Numbered from the stretch's first letter, positions 35,539 through 48,402 are shown. The stretch is 64,000 nt of DNA from Paraburkholderia caballeronis (GCF_900104845.1 NZ_FNSR01000001.1:2108001-2172000), one strand, 5' to 3'. Notes: a model not told the origin generated them from the sequence alone. A program made the numbers and translations.

Positions 35539-35643
35539 CGCGTTGGCCCCGCTGGCGGTGAACGGGCGTCGCACGGCGCGGCGCATCGGTCGTTCGAAGC
35601 GCGTTTGCCGTTGCGTTGACGCCTGTCGCGGAGTTCGCGCGCG

Positions 35644-36465
35644 ATGTGCCTGATCGTCTTCGACTGGCGTCCCGCCGCAACTCGCGGCGCGCTCTTCACG
35701 CTCGCCGCGAATCGCGACGAATTCTTCCGCCGCACCGCCGAGCCGCTGCACTGGTGGGACGACGCGCCGAACGTGCTCGCGGGCCGCGATCTCGTCGGCG
35801 GCGGCACGTGGCTCGGCACGACGCGCGACGGCCGTTTCGCCGCGCTGACCAACTACCGCGCGCCGCACGACATGCGGCCCGACGCGCCGACGCGCGGCAC
35901 GCTGGTGTCGCGCTGGCTGACCGGCGCGCCGGACCTGCCGGCGACGCCGCTCGGTTATCTGCAGCAGGTCGCGCGCGATGGCGGCCTGTACAACGGCTTC
36001 AATCTGCTGGTAGGCGACTGGAAGCGGCGCGAACTCGCGTGGTACTGCAACCGCGCGGACCTCGCGCCCGCGCTGCTGCCCGCAGGCACGCACGGCATTT
36101 CAAACGCGGTACTCGACACGCCGTGGCCGAAGCTCGTGCACAAGCGCGAGGAACTGGCGCAACTGACCGCGAACGGGTCGGACGTGGCGCTCGAACGGCT
36201 GGTGGCGATGATGCGCGACCCGCAGCAGGCGCGCGACGCCGAACTGCCGGCGACCGGCATTTCGCTGGAACGCGAACGGGCGCTGTCGGCCGCGTTCATC
36301 GAGACGCCGGATTACGGCACGCGCGGCACGACCGCGATGCGGGTGGTCGTCGAGCGCAGCGGAACGTTCGACGTCGATGCGATCGAGCGCAGCGACGACA
36401 ACGGCTCGCACCGGATCGTGCGGCCCGGGGACTTCGAGCGGCACGAACGGTTCGACGTGATTTGA
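35644..36465 (+). CDS. NRDE-family protein (TANGO2-like)
   Basis: A 273-residue protein of the NRDE/TANGO2 family. It starts MCLIVFDW with the conserved Cys2, has the naming motif NRDE at 23-26 (LAANRDEFFRR), WLGTTRDGRFAALTNYR, and YNGFNLLVGD. Its fold is that of N-terminal nucleophile enzymes; eukaryotic relatives act in haem or lipid homeostasis, and the bacterial role is unknown. It follows ygfZ by 105 bases. Confidence 0.9.
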   Translation: MCLIVFDWRPAATRGALFTLAANRDEFFRRTAEPLHWWDDAPNVLAGRDLVGGGTWLGTTRDGRFAALTNYRAPHDMRPDAPTRGTLVSRWLTGAPDLPATPLGYLQQVARDGGLYNGFNLLVGDWKRRELAWYCNRADLAPALLPAGTHGISNAVLDTPWPKLVHKREELAQLTANGSDVALERLVAMMRDPQQARDAELPATGISLERERALSAAFIETPDYGTRGTTAMRVVVERSGTFDVDAIERSDDNGSHRIVRPGDFERHERFDVI

Positions 36466-36701
36466 CGGCGCGGCGGCGATCCGCCCCTGCCCGCCTGTTG
36501 CCCGACCGGGGAATGCTGCGCACGACACGGGCCGCCGCGCAGGCGCTGCCACGACCCACTTGCGGATCACGGCGGGCACAAGACTCCGCGATGCGCGAGC
36601 CAGCCATCGCGGCCCCCATCCCGAAACAATGGCGCAAGCGTCCGGCCGCATCCCGGCCAGACAGCTTCGCGAATACGGCTACCTGAACGCGCCGCCCCGC
36701 G

Positions 36702-37661
36702 TCACCCGGTCCCGAACGCTTCCCGCAACGCCGCCGCCGCATCCGCGTGCGCGGCCACCGCTTCGCGCACGAACGCGCCGAGCTTGAAAAACTCGTGGAC
36801 CATTCCCGGATACTCGACCAGCGTCACGCGGTTGCCGGCCGCGCGCAGCTTGTCCGCATACGCGATGCCTTCATCGACGAGCGGATCGTATTCGGCCACC
36901 GCGATCCACGCGGGCGCGACGCCCGCGAAGTCCGGCGCGCCGCGCGTGCCGTCGAGCGGCGCGAAACGCCAGTCGTCGCGGTCGGCATCGGTACGCAGAT
37001 ACTGCGAGAAGAACCACTGGATCGTCTTCGCGGACAACAGATAACCTTCCGCGAGCCGCCGGTGCGATGCGGTTTGCTGATGCCCGCCCGCGCCCGGATA
37101 GATCAATAGCTGCAACACCGGCGCGATGCCCGCGTCGCGCGCGAGCACCGCGCAGACGGTCGCAAGCGTGCCGCCCGCGCTATCGCCGCCGACCGCGATC
37201 CGCGCCGCGTCGATCGCATGTTCGGCCGCGTGGTCGTGCAGCCAGCGCCACGCGTCGAATGCGTCCTCGACCGCCGTCGGAAAACGATGCGCGGGCGCGA
37301 GCCGGTAATCGACCGACAGCACCGCGCAATGCGCGTCGCGCGCGTACATCCGGCACAGCGCGTCGTGCGTCTCGACGCTGCCGACCGTGAAGCCGCCGCC
37401 GTGGAAATAGACGAGCGCCGGCAGCGGATCGGCCCAGTGCGGCTCGACCGGCAGGTAGAGCCGCGCGCGGATCGACGCGCCGTCGCGCGTCGGCACGTCG
37501 AGGTCTTCGACCGCGTGCATCGGCGCGGCCGGAATCTCCAGCACCGACGCACTTGCATCGTATGCGGCCCGCGCTTCATCAGGCGTCAGCGTGTGATACG
37601 GCGGGCGGCCGGCGCGCGCGATCATCGCGAGCACCAGTTCGACGTTCGGGTTCAGCGGCAT
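36702..37661 (-). CDS. Acetyl esterase/lipase of the hormone-sensitive lipase family
   Basis: A cytoplasmic alpha/beta hydrolase of 319 residues. The HSL oxyanion motif HGGG is at 87-90 (YFHGGGFTVGS), the nucleophile is Ser161 in GGDSAGG, the Asp is in AEYDPLVDEG and the His in PGMVHEFF. It probably hydrolyses short-chain esters. Last gene of a long minus-strand lipid-catabolism run, 32 bases after the SDR gene. Confidence 0.92.
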   Translation of the reverse strand: MPLNPNVELVLAMIARAGRPPYHTLTPDEARAAYDASASVLEIPAAPMHAVEDLDVPTRDGASIRARLYLPVEPHWADPLPALVYFHGGGFTVGSVETHDALCRMYARDAHCAVLSVDYRLAPAHRFPTAVEDAFDAWRWLHDHAAEHAIDAARIAVGGDSAGGTLATVCAVLARDAGIAPVLQLLIYPGAGGHQQTASHRRLAEGYLLSAKTIQWFFSQYLRTDADRDDWRFAPLDGTRGAPDFAGVAPAWIAVAEYDPLVDEGIAYADKLRAAGNRVTLVEYPGMVHEFFKLGAFVREAVAAHADAAAALREAFGTG

Positions 37662-37693
37662 CGGTCGTTATGGCGGCGGTTCGAATGCGCGGA

Positions 37694-38572
37694 TCACGAC
37701 GCGCGCTTGATCCCGGGTTTCAGCGACATCGGATCGGTCGGCGCGCGTTGCGCCTCGATGTCGTCGTGGCGCAGCTTCACGGTCGCGAGAATGGCCGGAT
37801 GCGTGAGGATATAGAAACGCCGCTCGCGCACCGCGTCGAACGTCAGCGCCGCGACGTCGTCCGCCGACAGTCTGCCGGAGCGCACCGCGCGTTGCAGTTG
37901 CAGGTCGGCCGCCTGCTGCGAGCGGGTCGGCGGCGCGTCGTTGCGCAGCGTAGCGGGCCGCGCGCGCTCCGCGTTCGCGATGCCGGTCGGCACGAACGCC
38001 GGGCACAGCAGCGAACAGCCGACGTTCGCGTTCACGCTTTGCAGGTCGTGATAGAGCGTCTCGGTCAACGACACGACCGCGTGTTTCGACGCGTTATAGA
38101 CGCCCATCGCGGGCGGCGACAGCAGCCCCGCGACCGACGCGGTGTTCACGATATGCGAGCGTTCCTGCTGCTTCAGCATGATCGGCGCGAACGCGCGCAC
38201 GCCGTTCGCGACGCCGATCACGTTCACGCCGAACACCCACTCCCAGTCCTTCGCGCTGCTCTCCCACACGAAACCGCCGGTGCCGACGCCCGCGTTGTTG
38301 AACAGCAGATGCGCGCCGCCGTATGCGTCGAGCGCGGCCTGCGCGAGTCCATCGACCTGCGCGGCGTCGCGCACGTCGGTCGGCACGCCGATCGCGTCCG
38401 CACCCTTCGCGCGCAGCGTGTCGACGGTCTGCGCGAGCGCGGCGGGATCGACGTCCGCGAGCACGAGTTTCATGCCGAGCGAAGCGCCCTGCTGCGCGAA
38501 GGCGCGGCCGAAGCCGCTCGCGGCGCCGGTGATGACGGCCACGCGGCCGTCGAACTGGAACGGGTCGGACAT
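37694..38572 (-). CDS. Short-chain dehydrogenase/reductase
   Basis: A 292-residue NAD(P)-dependent oxidoreductase of the classical SDR type: cofactor loop TGAASGFG (15-22), NNAG at 92-95, and catalytic Ser146, Tyr159 and Lys163 (YNASK). The long C-terminal region beyond residue 220 is typical of the SDRs found beside lipases and beta-oxidation genes. Asp at the end of the second strand (LADVD) suggests NAD preference. Substrate unknown. Confidence 0.9.
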   Translation of the reverse strand: MSDPFQFDGRVAVITGAASGFGRAFAQQGASLGMKLVLADVDPAALAQTVDTLRAKGADAIGVPTDVRDAAQVDGLAQAALDAYGGAHLLFNNAGVGTGGFVWESSAKDWEWVFGVNVIGVANGVRAFAPIMLKQQERSHIVNTASVAGLLSPPAMGVYNASKHAVVSLTETLYHDLQSVNANVGCSLLCPAFVPTGIANAERARPATLRNDAPPTRSQQAADLQLQRAVRSGRLSADDVAALTFDAVRERRFYILTHPAILATVKLRHDDIEAQRAPTDPMSLKPGIKRAS

Positions 38573-38628
38573 TGCGGTGCGTATCCTGCGATGAGTGGTT
38601 CGAGCCCGAACGGCGGCGTTCGGGTCGG

Positions 38629-39627
38629 TCAGATCAGCTTCACGAGCTGCTTGCCGAAGTTGCGCCCTTTCAGCAGGCCGAGGAACGCTTCGGGCGCGTT
38701 TTCGAGCCCCTGCGCGATCGTCTCGCGATAGATCAGCTTCTTCTGCGCGACGAGGCCGCCGAGTTCCGCGAGCGCCTGCGGCCACAGGTCCAGATGCTCG
38801 GTCACGATGAAACCCTGCACCAGCAGCCGCTGCCGCAGGATCAGCGCGGGCTGCTTCAGCGGCACCGGCTCGCCGTCGTAACCGGCGATCATCCCGCACA
38901 GCGCGATGCGGCCGAACTCGTTCATCCGGTCGAGCGTCGCGTCGAGCATGTCGCCGCCGACGTTCTCGAAGTAGCCGTCCACGCCGTCCGGCGTCGCGGC
39001 CTTCAGGTCGCGCCACAGGTTGCCCGCCTTGTAGTCGACGCACGCGTCGAAGCCGAGCGTGTCGGTCACGTAGCGGCACTTCTCGTCGCCGCCCGCGATG
39101 CCGACCGCGCGGCAGCCGGCGAGCTTCGCAAGTTGGCCGACCACGCCGCCGACCGCGCCGCTCGCCGCGCTGACGACGACCGTCTGCCCGGCCTGCGGCG
39201 CGATGATGCGGTTCAGCCCGTACCACGCGGTGACGCCCGGCATCCCGACCGCGCCGAGATACGCGGACAGCGGCACGTTCGCCGCATCGACCTTGCGCAG
39301 CCCGACGCCGTCCGACGTGCCGAACTCCTGCCAGCCGAGCGTGCCGACCACGTGGTCGCCGACCGCGAACGACGCGTTGCGCGACTCGACCACTTCGCCG
39401 ACGGTGCCGCCGATCATCACTTCGTTCAGCGGCTGCGGGACCGCATACGACTTCGCGTCGTTCATCCGGCCGCGCATGTACGGATCGAGCGACAGGTAGT
39501 GGTTGCGCACCCGCACCTCGCCGTCGGCGAGCGGCGCGAGCGGTGTTTCGACGAGCCGGAAGTTGTCGACGCTCGCCGGCCCCTTCGGGCGCGACACGAG
39601 CAGGATCTGGCGATTGAGTTGCGGCAT
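38629..39627 (-). CDS. NADP-dependent medium-chain oxidoreductase (CurA/leukotriene B4 dehydrogenase-like)
   Basis: A 332-residue zinc-independent MDR reductase. LSLDPYMRGRMND is the N-terminal signature, VSAASGAVGGVVGQLAKLAG is the Rossmann loop, and YFENVGGDMLDATL is the conserved central strand of the prostaglandin reductase/CurA group, which reduces double bonds of enones with NADPH. It lies 56 bases upstream of the SDR gene in the same direction. Confidence 0.9.
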   Translation of the reverse strand: MPQLNRQILLVSRPKGPASVDNFRLVETPLAPLADGEVRVRNHYLSLDPYMRGRMNDAKSYAVPQPLNEVMIGGTVGEVVESRNASFAVGDHVVGTLGWQEFGTSDGVGLRKVDAANVPLSAYLGAVGMPGVTAWYGLNRIIAPQAGQTVVVSAASGAVGGVVGQLAKLAGCRAVGIAGGDEKCRYVTDTLGFDACVDYKAGNLWRDLKAATPDGVDGYFENVGGDMLDATLDRMNEFGRIALCGMIAGYDGEPVPLKQPALILRQRLLVQGFIVTEHLDLWPQALAELGGLVAQKKLIYRETIAQGLENAPEAFLGLLKGRNFGKQLVKLI

Positions 39628-39737
39628 CGGGATCACCTTCGCGTTGGGTTTATCGCAGTCGACAGACTGCGCGATGGAGTCGGCGCGCGCGGCGCGAGGC
39701 AGCCGGCGCCGCGCGCGCCAATGAGAGCGTGCGCGGG

Positions 39738-40214
39738 TCAGCCGTCGCTCGGACCCGGCTTCGCGGCCGGGTCGCTGCGCAGCCGCTGGCTCGTCACGTC
39801 GCGGCCGACCGCGAGCCGCCGCATGTACTTGAACGTGCCGAGCGCCTTCGCGACGAAGTGGCCTTCGCTGTCGCGGATCTCGCCTTCGCAGTACGCCATC
39901 GTCGTCGAGCGGTGCAGCACGCGGCCGGTCGCGCGCAACTCGCCGCGTCCCGGCTGCATGAAGTTCACCTTCATCTCGACGGTGACGACGCCGATGCCGT
40001 CGCCCGCGAGACTGCGCGCGGCCATCGCGAGCGCGATGTCGGCGAGCGTCATCGTCACGCCGCCGTGCGCGACGTCCCACGTGTTCAGATGGCGCGTGGC
40101 GAGCGACAGCACGACTTCGCTCGCGCCGTCCGCCGCGCTGACGAGCTGCGCGCCGAGATGATCGACGAACGGGCTTTCGATCAGCGGCTGGGCGCTGGAA
40201 GTGGAACCGGTCAT
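39738..40214 (-). CDS. PaaI-type thioesterase
   Basis: A 158-residue hot-dog thioesterase. The active-site segment TWDVAHGGVTMTLADIALA carries the His-Gly-Gly of PaaI enzymes with the catalytic Asp in the following helix. It probably hydrolyses acyl- or aryl-CoA thioesters to relieve CoA trapping. It starts eight bases after the Dabb gene stop, so the two are co-translated. The last 20 residues are a family-atypical charged tail. Confidence 0.87.
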   Translation of the reverse strand: MTGSTSSAQPLIESPFVDHLGAQLVSAADGASEVVLSLATRHLNTWDVAHGGVTMTLADIALAMAARSLAGDGIGVVTVEMKVNFMQPGRGELRATGRVLHRSTTMAYCEGEIRDSEGHFVAKALGTFKYMRRLAVGRDVTSQRLRSDPAAKPGPSDG

Positions 40215-40222
40215 CGCCGCGC

Positions 40223-40525
40223 TCAAGCGAGATAGTCCACGCACTGCCGCGTTTCGACGACGGCCTGCGCGAACTTCTTCACGACGAGGTGATCGGGATG
40301 ATCCTGGTATGCGTCGAGCGCGGCCTTGTCCGCGAAGTCGGAGACCAGCGCGATGTCGTAGGTGGACAGCAGGCCCGGCTCCGCGAGACCGACTTCGAGA
40401 TGCAGCATGCCCGGCACGAGATCGCGGCAGCCTTCGAGCAGGCCCTTCAGCTTCACCACGTTGGCGGCGCGCGACGCGCCCTCTGCCGTTTCCTTCAGCT
40501 TCCACATCACGATATGACGGATCAA
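40223..40525 (-). CDS. Dabb-domain (stress-responsive alpha-beta barrel) protein, probable TTG start
   Basis: A 100-residue dimeric alpha/beta barrel protein. It begins (M)IRHIVMWKLKE, has VVKLKGLLEGCRDLVPGM and DIALVSDFADKAALDAYQDH, and ends with the HLVVKKF helix. The family start aligns with a TTG at 40525 that has AAGGTG upstream; an in-frame GTG nine bases earlier is the alternative. Members include small enzymes and stress proteins of unclear role. It precedes the PaaI gene by eight bases. Confidence 0.82.
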   Translation of the reverse strand: MIRHIVMWKLKETAEGASRAANVVKLKGLLEGCRDLVPGMLHLEVGLAEPGLLSTYDIALVSDFADKAALDAYQDHPDHLVVKKFAQAVVETRQCVDYLA

Positions 40526-40749
40526 CGTGTTCACCTTTTTCGAGTGCATTGAACGGGGCGGCGCGTTTCGCGTCCGCGGGTATCGCAATCATAACCGCAC
40601 CGCCCGCCGCGCGAACGCGGCTCCGCACGCGCCCAGGTTCATGCGCGAAGCGCGTTTCGACGGAGCGACGCCGGCCGCGCAAGGTGCGAATACCGGCGTC
40701 GTTCGAAACACCAGGCCGAAACACCAGGCGCGAAGCACGAGACCCGCGT

Positions 40750-41928
40750 TCAGGCCACCTCGAACAGACCGGCCGCGCCCTGCCCGCCGCCGATGCACAT
40801 CGTGACGACGACGAACTTCGCGCCGCGCCGCTTGCCTTCGATCAGCGCATGGCCGGTCAGCCGCGCGCCGGACACGCCATACGGATGCCCGACCGCGATC
40901 GCGCCGCCGTTCACGTTGAGCCGTTCGTTCGGGATGCCCAGCTTGTCGCGGCAATACAGCACCTGCACCGCGAACGCCTCGTTCAGCTCCCACAGGTCGA
41001 TGTCCTGGACCTTCAGCCCGGCCTGCTTCAGCAGCTTCGGCACCGCGAATACCGGGCCAATGCCCATCTCGTCCGGCTCGCAGCCGGCCACCGCGAAACC
41101 GCGGAAGATCCCGAGCGGCGTCAGCCCCTCGCGCTCGGCCACCTTCGCGTTCATCACCACGCATGCGCTCGCGCCGTCCGAGAACTGGCTCGCGTTGCCG
41201 GCCGTAATGACGCCGCCCGGCAGCGCGGTGCGGATCTTCGTGACGCCGTCGAGCGTCGTGTCCGCGCGGATGCCTTCGTCGGCGGCAACCGTCACTTCCT
41301 TCGTCAACAGGCGGCCGGTCGCCTTGTCCGCGACGCCGGCGAGCACCGTCAGCGGCACGATTTCCGCGTCGAACAAGCCCGCCGCCTGCGCGGCCGCCGC
41401 GCGCTGCTGCGACTGCACGCCGTATTCGTCCTGACGCGCCTTCGAAATTTCGTAGCGTTTCGCGACGTTCTCGGCCGTCTGCAACATCGACCAGTAGATT
41501 TCGGGCTTGTTCTGCTGGAGCCAGCCTTCGAACGCCAGATGGCGGTTCATCTCGTTCTGCACGCACGAGATCGACTCGACGCCGCCCGCGACGAACACGT
41601 CGCCTTCACCGGCGATCACGCGTTGCGCGGCGAGCGCGATCGTCTGCAGGCCCGACGAGCAGAAACGGTTCACCGTCATGCCCGGCACGCTGACCGGCAG
41701 GCCGGCGCGCAGCGCGATCTGCCGCGCGATGTTGCCGCCCGTCGCGCCCTCGGGGTTCGCGCAGCCCATGACGACGTCCTCGACGCGCGCCGGGTCGAGC
41801 TTCGCGCGCTCCACCGCGGCTTTCGTCACGTGGCCGCCGAGCGTCGCGCCGTGGGTCAGGTTGAATCCGCCGCGCCACGACTTCGCGAGGCCCGTGCGTG
41901 CGGTCGATACGATTACGGCATCAGTCAT
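40750..41928 (-). CDS. Acetyl-CoA acyltransferase (thiolase)
   Basis: Catalyses the thiolytic last step of beta-oxidation. The 392-residue enzyme has the acyl-accepting Cys90 in NRFCSSGLQ, His348 in AIAVGHPYG and Cys378 in [14 protein letters not shown], the canonical triad at the canonical positions. AGGAG lies seven bases before the chosen ATG. Together with the upstream FadB-type gene it forms a beta-oxidation pair, with a nicotinamidase gene between them. Confidence 0.95.
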   Translation of the reverse strand: MTDAVIVSTARTGLAKSWRGGFNLTHGATLGGHVTKAAVERAKLDPARVEDVVMGCANPEGATGGNIARQIALRAGLPVSVPGMTVNRFCSSGLQTIALAAQRVIAGEGDVFVAGGVESISCVQNEMNRHLAFEGWLQQNKPEIYWSMLQTAENVAKRYEISKARQDEYGVQSQQRAAAAQAAGLFDAEIVPLTVLAGVADKATGRLLTKEVTVAADEGIRADTTLDGVTKIRTALPGGVITAGNASQFSDGASACVVMNAKVAEREGLTPLGIFRGFAVAGCEPDEMGIGPVFAVPKLLKQAGLKVQDIDLWELNEAFAVQVLYCRDKLGIPNERLNVNGGAIAVGHPYGVSGARLTGHALIEGKRRGAKFVVVTMCIGGGQGAAGLFEVA

Positions 41929-41970
41929 GCTGTCTCCTGCCTTCAATGGATGTTTTGCTTTGAATACGTG

Positions 41971-42609
41971 TTACCGCGCGTGGCCCGCGAACACCTCGGC
42001 GGACTGCACGCGCGCGACGCCCGCGGTGGTCAGTTGCTGCCATGCGAGCGCGAGCGAATCGTTCAGATCGATCGCGCGCGACGCGTCCTCGATCAGCGCG
42101 ACGTCGAAGCCGGCCGCGCGCGCGTCGAGCGCGGTCCACGCGACGCAGTAGTCGGTCGCCAGCCCGCAGCACCACACGCGCGTGACGCCGGTGTCGCGCA
42201 GATAACCGGCGAGGCCGGTCGGCGTCGTGCGGTCCGCTTCGAGGAACGCCGAGTAGCTGTCGACGTCCGCGTGATGACCCTTGCGGATGATCGCGCGCGC
42301 ATGCGGCACGTCGAGCCCGCCGTGCAGCGCCGCGCCGTCCGTGCCCTGCACGCAGTGCGTCGGCCACAGCACCTGCTCGCCGTACGGCAGCGTGAAGGTC
42401 TCGAACGGCTGACGGCCCGGGTGGTTCGCGGCAAACGAAACGTGCTCGGGCGGATGCCAGTCCTGGGTGAGCACCACATGGCTGAAGGTGCGCGCGAGCC
42501 GGTTCACGAGCGGGACGATCTCGTCTCCGCGCGCGACCGCCAGCGCGCCGCCCGGCATGAAGTCGTTTTGCAGGTCCACCAGCAGCAATACTTCGTCTGC
42601 GCTTCGCAT
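41971..42609 (-). CDS. pncA: Nicotinamidase (PncA)
   Basis: Hydrolyses nicotinamide to nicotinate in NAD salvage. The 212-residue isochorismatase-fold enzyme has the triad Asp12 (VDLQNDF), Lys110 (RKGHH) and Cys155 (GLATDYCV). Metal ligands are in TQDWHPPEH (Asp50, His52, His56). It sits between the bifunctional enzyme (27-base gap) and the thiolase (42-base gap) on the same strand, an odd place for a salvage gene. Confidence 0.94.
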   Translation of the reverse strand: MRSADEVLLLVDLQNDFMPGGALAVARGDEIVPLVNRLARTFSHVVLTQDWHPPEHVSFAANHPGRQPFETFTLPYGEQVLWPTHCVQGTDGAALHGGLDVPHARAIIRKGHHADVDSYSAFLEADRTTPTGLAGYLRDTGVTRVWCCGLATDYCVAWTALDARAAGFDVALIEDASRAIDLNDSLALAWQQLTTAGVARVQSAEVFAGHAR

Positions 42610-42636
42610 GGCTTCAGGTCCGCTTTAAATCCGTTG

Positions 42637-44718
42637 TCAGTTGAACGTGCCGCCCTTCGCGGCGAGTTCGACGATCGACGGCGCGATCTGCCACGCGTCG
42701 CCGTTCGGCTGCGCGGCGAGACGGCGCATCGCGCGCTCGACGTTGTAGAGCCCGACCGTGTCCGCGTACAGCATCGGGCCGCCGCGATACAGCGGGAAAC
42801 CGTAGCCTGTCAGGTACACCATGTCGATGTCGGACGCCTTCGACGCAATCCCCTCTTCGAGGATCTTCGCGCCTTCGTTGACGAGCGCGTACACGAGCCG
42901 CTCGACGATCTCGTCGTCGCCGATCCTGCGCCGCGTCGCGCCGGTTTCCTGCGAGTACGAAACGATCATGTCGTCGACGAGTTTCGACGGCAGCGCGTTG
43001 CGCTCGCCCGGTTTGTAGTCGTACCAGCCCGCGCCGGTCTTCTGCCCGAAGCGGCCGGTCTCGCACAGGCGGTCCGCGATCTTCGAATACCTGATTTCGG
43101 GGCGTTCCTGATACCGGCGCTTGCGGATCGCCCAGCCGATGTCGTTGCCCGCGAGGTCGCTCATCCGGAACGGCCCCATCGCGAAGCCGAATTTCTCGAT
43201 CGCGCGATCCACCTGCGCGGGCAGCGCGCCTTCTTCGAGCAGATACAGCGCCTGGCGCACGTACTGCTCGATCATCCGGTTGCCGATGAAGCCGTCGCAG
43301 ACGCCGGACACCACCGCCGTCTTGCGGATCTTCTTCGCGACCTGCATCACCGTGGCGAGCACGTCCTTCGCGGTGTCGCGGCCGCGCACGACTTCGAGCA
43401 GCTTCATCACGTTCGCGGGGCTGAAGAAGTGCGTGCCGACGACGTCCTGCGGCCGCTTCGTGAACGACGCGATTTTGTCCACGTCGAGCGTCGACGTGTT
43501 CGACGCGAGGATCGCGCCGGGTTTCGCGACTGCGTCGAGGCGCTTGAACACCTGTTCCTTTACGCCGATTTCCTCGAACACCGCTTCGACGATCAGGTCC
43601 GCGTCCTTCAGGTCGTCGTGCGACAGCGTCGGGCGGATCAGCGCCATACGCTGCGCAAGGGCTTCTTCGGTCAGCTTGCCCTTCTTCACGTTCGCTTCGT
43701 AGTTTTTGCGGATCGTCGCAAGGCCGCGGTCGAGCGCGTCCTGCTTCGTCTCCAGCAGCGTGACCGGCAGCCCCGCGTTCACGAAATTCATCGCGATGCC
43801 GCCGCCCATCGTGCCCGCGCCGATCACCCCGACCTGGCGGATTTCGCGCACCGGCGTGTTCGACGGCACGTCCGGAATCTTCGCGGCCGCGCGCTCGCCG
43901 AAGAACGCATGCCGCAGCGCGCGGCTCTCCGGCGTCTGCACCAGCGCGACGAAACACTCGCGCTCGAACGCGAGGCCCTTGTCGAAACCGTCGGTGACGC
44001 CGGCCGCGATCGCATCGACGCACTTCAGCGGCGCGGGATACGGTTTCGTCGCGGCGGCGACCGTCGTGCGCGCGAACGCGACGAAACCTTCCGCGTTCGG
44101 ATGGTCGATCTTGCGGTGGCGCACCAGCGGATGCGGCGCGGGTTTTTTCGCGGCCTCGCGCGCAAACGCGGCGGCTTCCGCGAGCAGGTCGCCTTCGGCG
44201 ATCGCATCGAACAGACCCGTGTTCGCGAGTTTGTCGGACAGCACCGGCGCGCCGCCGACGATTATGTTCAGCGCGGTTTCGAGACCGACTGCGCGCGGCA
44301 GGCGCTGCGTGCCGCCCGCGCCCGGCAGCAGCCCGAGCTTCACTTCGGGCAGCGCGATCTGCGCGCCGCGCGCGGCGACGCGATAATGCGCGCCGAGCGC
44401 GAGTTCGAGGCCGCCGCCCATCGCGACGCTGTGAATGGCGGCGACCACCGGCTTCGCGCTCTGCTCGACCTCGGCGATCACGGTCGCGAGCGTCGGCTCC
44501 TGGGTCGCTTTCGGCGTGTTGAATTCGGTGATGTCCGCGCCGCCGGAAAACGCCTTGCCGGCGCCGGTGATGACCACCGCGACGACATCGGGATCGTGCT
44601 GCGCGCGGGCGAGCCCTTCGACGATGCCGCTGCGCGTCGAATGCCCGAGCCCGTTGACGGGCGGATTGTCCAGCGTGATGACGGCGATGCCGTCGCGGGT
44701 CGTGTAGTCCACTGCCAT
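42637..44718 (-). CDS. Bifunctional enoyl-CoA hydratase / 3-hydroxyacyl-CoA dehydrogenase (FadB/FadJ-like)
   Basis: Carries two beta-oxidation activities in one 693-residue chain. The N-terminal crotonase domain (1-190) has the oxyanion loop FSGGADI and catalytic Glu104 and Glu125. The NAD-binding domain starts at VGVIGAGTMGGGIA (GxGxxG 300-305). The C-terminal dehydrogenase domains contain SNTSTLDVDKIA, GTHFFSPANVMKLLEVV and the active-site Asn in SGVCDGFIGNRM. GGAGG precedes the ATG. Two palindromes upstream suggest TetR-type control. Confidence 0.94.
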   Translation of the reverse strand: MAVDYTTRDGIAVITLDNPPVNGLGHSTRSGIVEGLARAQHDPDVVAVVITGAGKAFSGGADITEFNTPKATQEPTLATVIAEVEQSAKPVVAAIHSVAMGGGLELALGAHYRVAARGAQIALPEVKLGLLPGAGGTQRLPRAVGLETALNIIVGGAPVLSDKLANTGLFDAIAEGDLLAEAAAFAREAAKKPAPHPLVRHRKIDHPNAEGFVAFARTTVAAATKPYPAPLKCVDAIAAGVTDGFDKGLAFERECFVALVQTPESRALRHAFFGERAAAKIPDVPSNTPVREIRQVGVIGAGTMGGGIAMNFVNAGLPVTLLETKQDALDRGLATIRKNYEANVKKGKLTEEALAQRMALIRPTLSHDDLKDADLIVEAVFEEIGVKEQVFKRLDAVAKPGAILASNTSTLDVDKIASFTKRPQDVVGTHFFSPANVMKLLEVVRGRDTAKDVLATVMQVAKKIRKTAVVSGVCDGFIGNRMIEQYVRQALYLLEEGALPAQVDRAIEKFGFAMGPFRMSDLAGNDIGWAIRKRRYQERPEIRYSKIADRLCETGRFGQKTGAGWYDYKPGERNALPSKLVDDMIVSYSQETGATRRRIGDDEIVERLVYALVNEGAKILEEGIASKASDIDMVYLTGYGFPLYRGGPMLYADTVGLYNVERAMRRLAAQPNGDAWQIAPSIVELAAKGGTFN

Positions 44719-44805
44719 GTGCCTGCCTCCATGCATGCGGCTTGCGTTATGCGGCGCCGGCTCATTGTCCGACATCCTGTATCAGCACGCAGAATACACA
44801 AAAAA

Positions 44806-44817
44806 GAACGTTCGTTC
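44806..44817. promoter_or_regulatory. Perfect TetR-type palindrome upstream of the FadB-like gene
   Basis: GAACG-TT-CGTTC is a perfect inverted repeat 88 bases before the FadB-like start. The form resembles operators of TetR-family repressors that control fatty-acid and acyl-CoA catabolism. No TetR gene is in the window, so the regulator is unknown. Confidence 0.5.
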
Positions 44818-44870
44818 CATTTTTAACGTGACGGGGAGCGCCAGGGTTTTCACTGGGTCGATCGTCAACG

Positions 44871-44882
44871 GAACGTTCGGTG
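44871..44882. promoter_or_regulatory. Second, imperfect copy of the palindrome
   Basis: GAACG-TT-CGGTG repeats the left arm and spacer of the site 65 bases away, with a degenerate right arm. Two related sites in one short intergenic region support a real operator pair. Confidence 0.4.
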
Positions 44883-44926
44883 AGCGCGACATGAAGCACA
44901 TGAAGCGTGTCGCAGCGTAACGGCAA

Positions 44927-44955
44927 CCAGGCCGGCAATACGATTGCCGGCCTGG
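44927..44955 (-). terminator. Strong hairpin terminator of the acyl-CoA ligase gene
   Basis: A perfect 13-bp inverted repeat (CCAGGCCGGCAAT / ATTGCCGGCCTGG) with a 3-base loop lies 33 bases past the ligase stop. On the minus strand only a short T-containing tail follows, so it may need Rho or act mainly as a barrier. Confidence 0.6.
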
Positions 44956-44988
44956 CCGTGTTTATACAGAGGATGAATGGGTCGCGCG

Positions 44989-46689
<1,701 letters not shown>

Positions 46690-46803
46690 GGGTCTCCTCG
46701 CGCTCGTTCTGGTGTCCGGTGGGCGGCCTGCGGCGGGCCGCGGCGCCGCCAGCAGGCCGGCGGGCGTGGACTTACAATATCGGCTAACCCAAAGGCGCTC
46801 AAC

Positions 46804-48402
<1,599 letters not shown>

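Noticed and set aside
40201..44826. A very long open frame on the plus strand opposite the beta-oxidation genes
   Set aside because: It is Arg/His/Ala-rich, has no domain, and is the mirror image of several proven minus-strand genes; such shadows are common in high-GC DNA.
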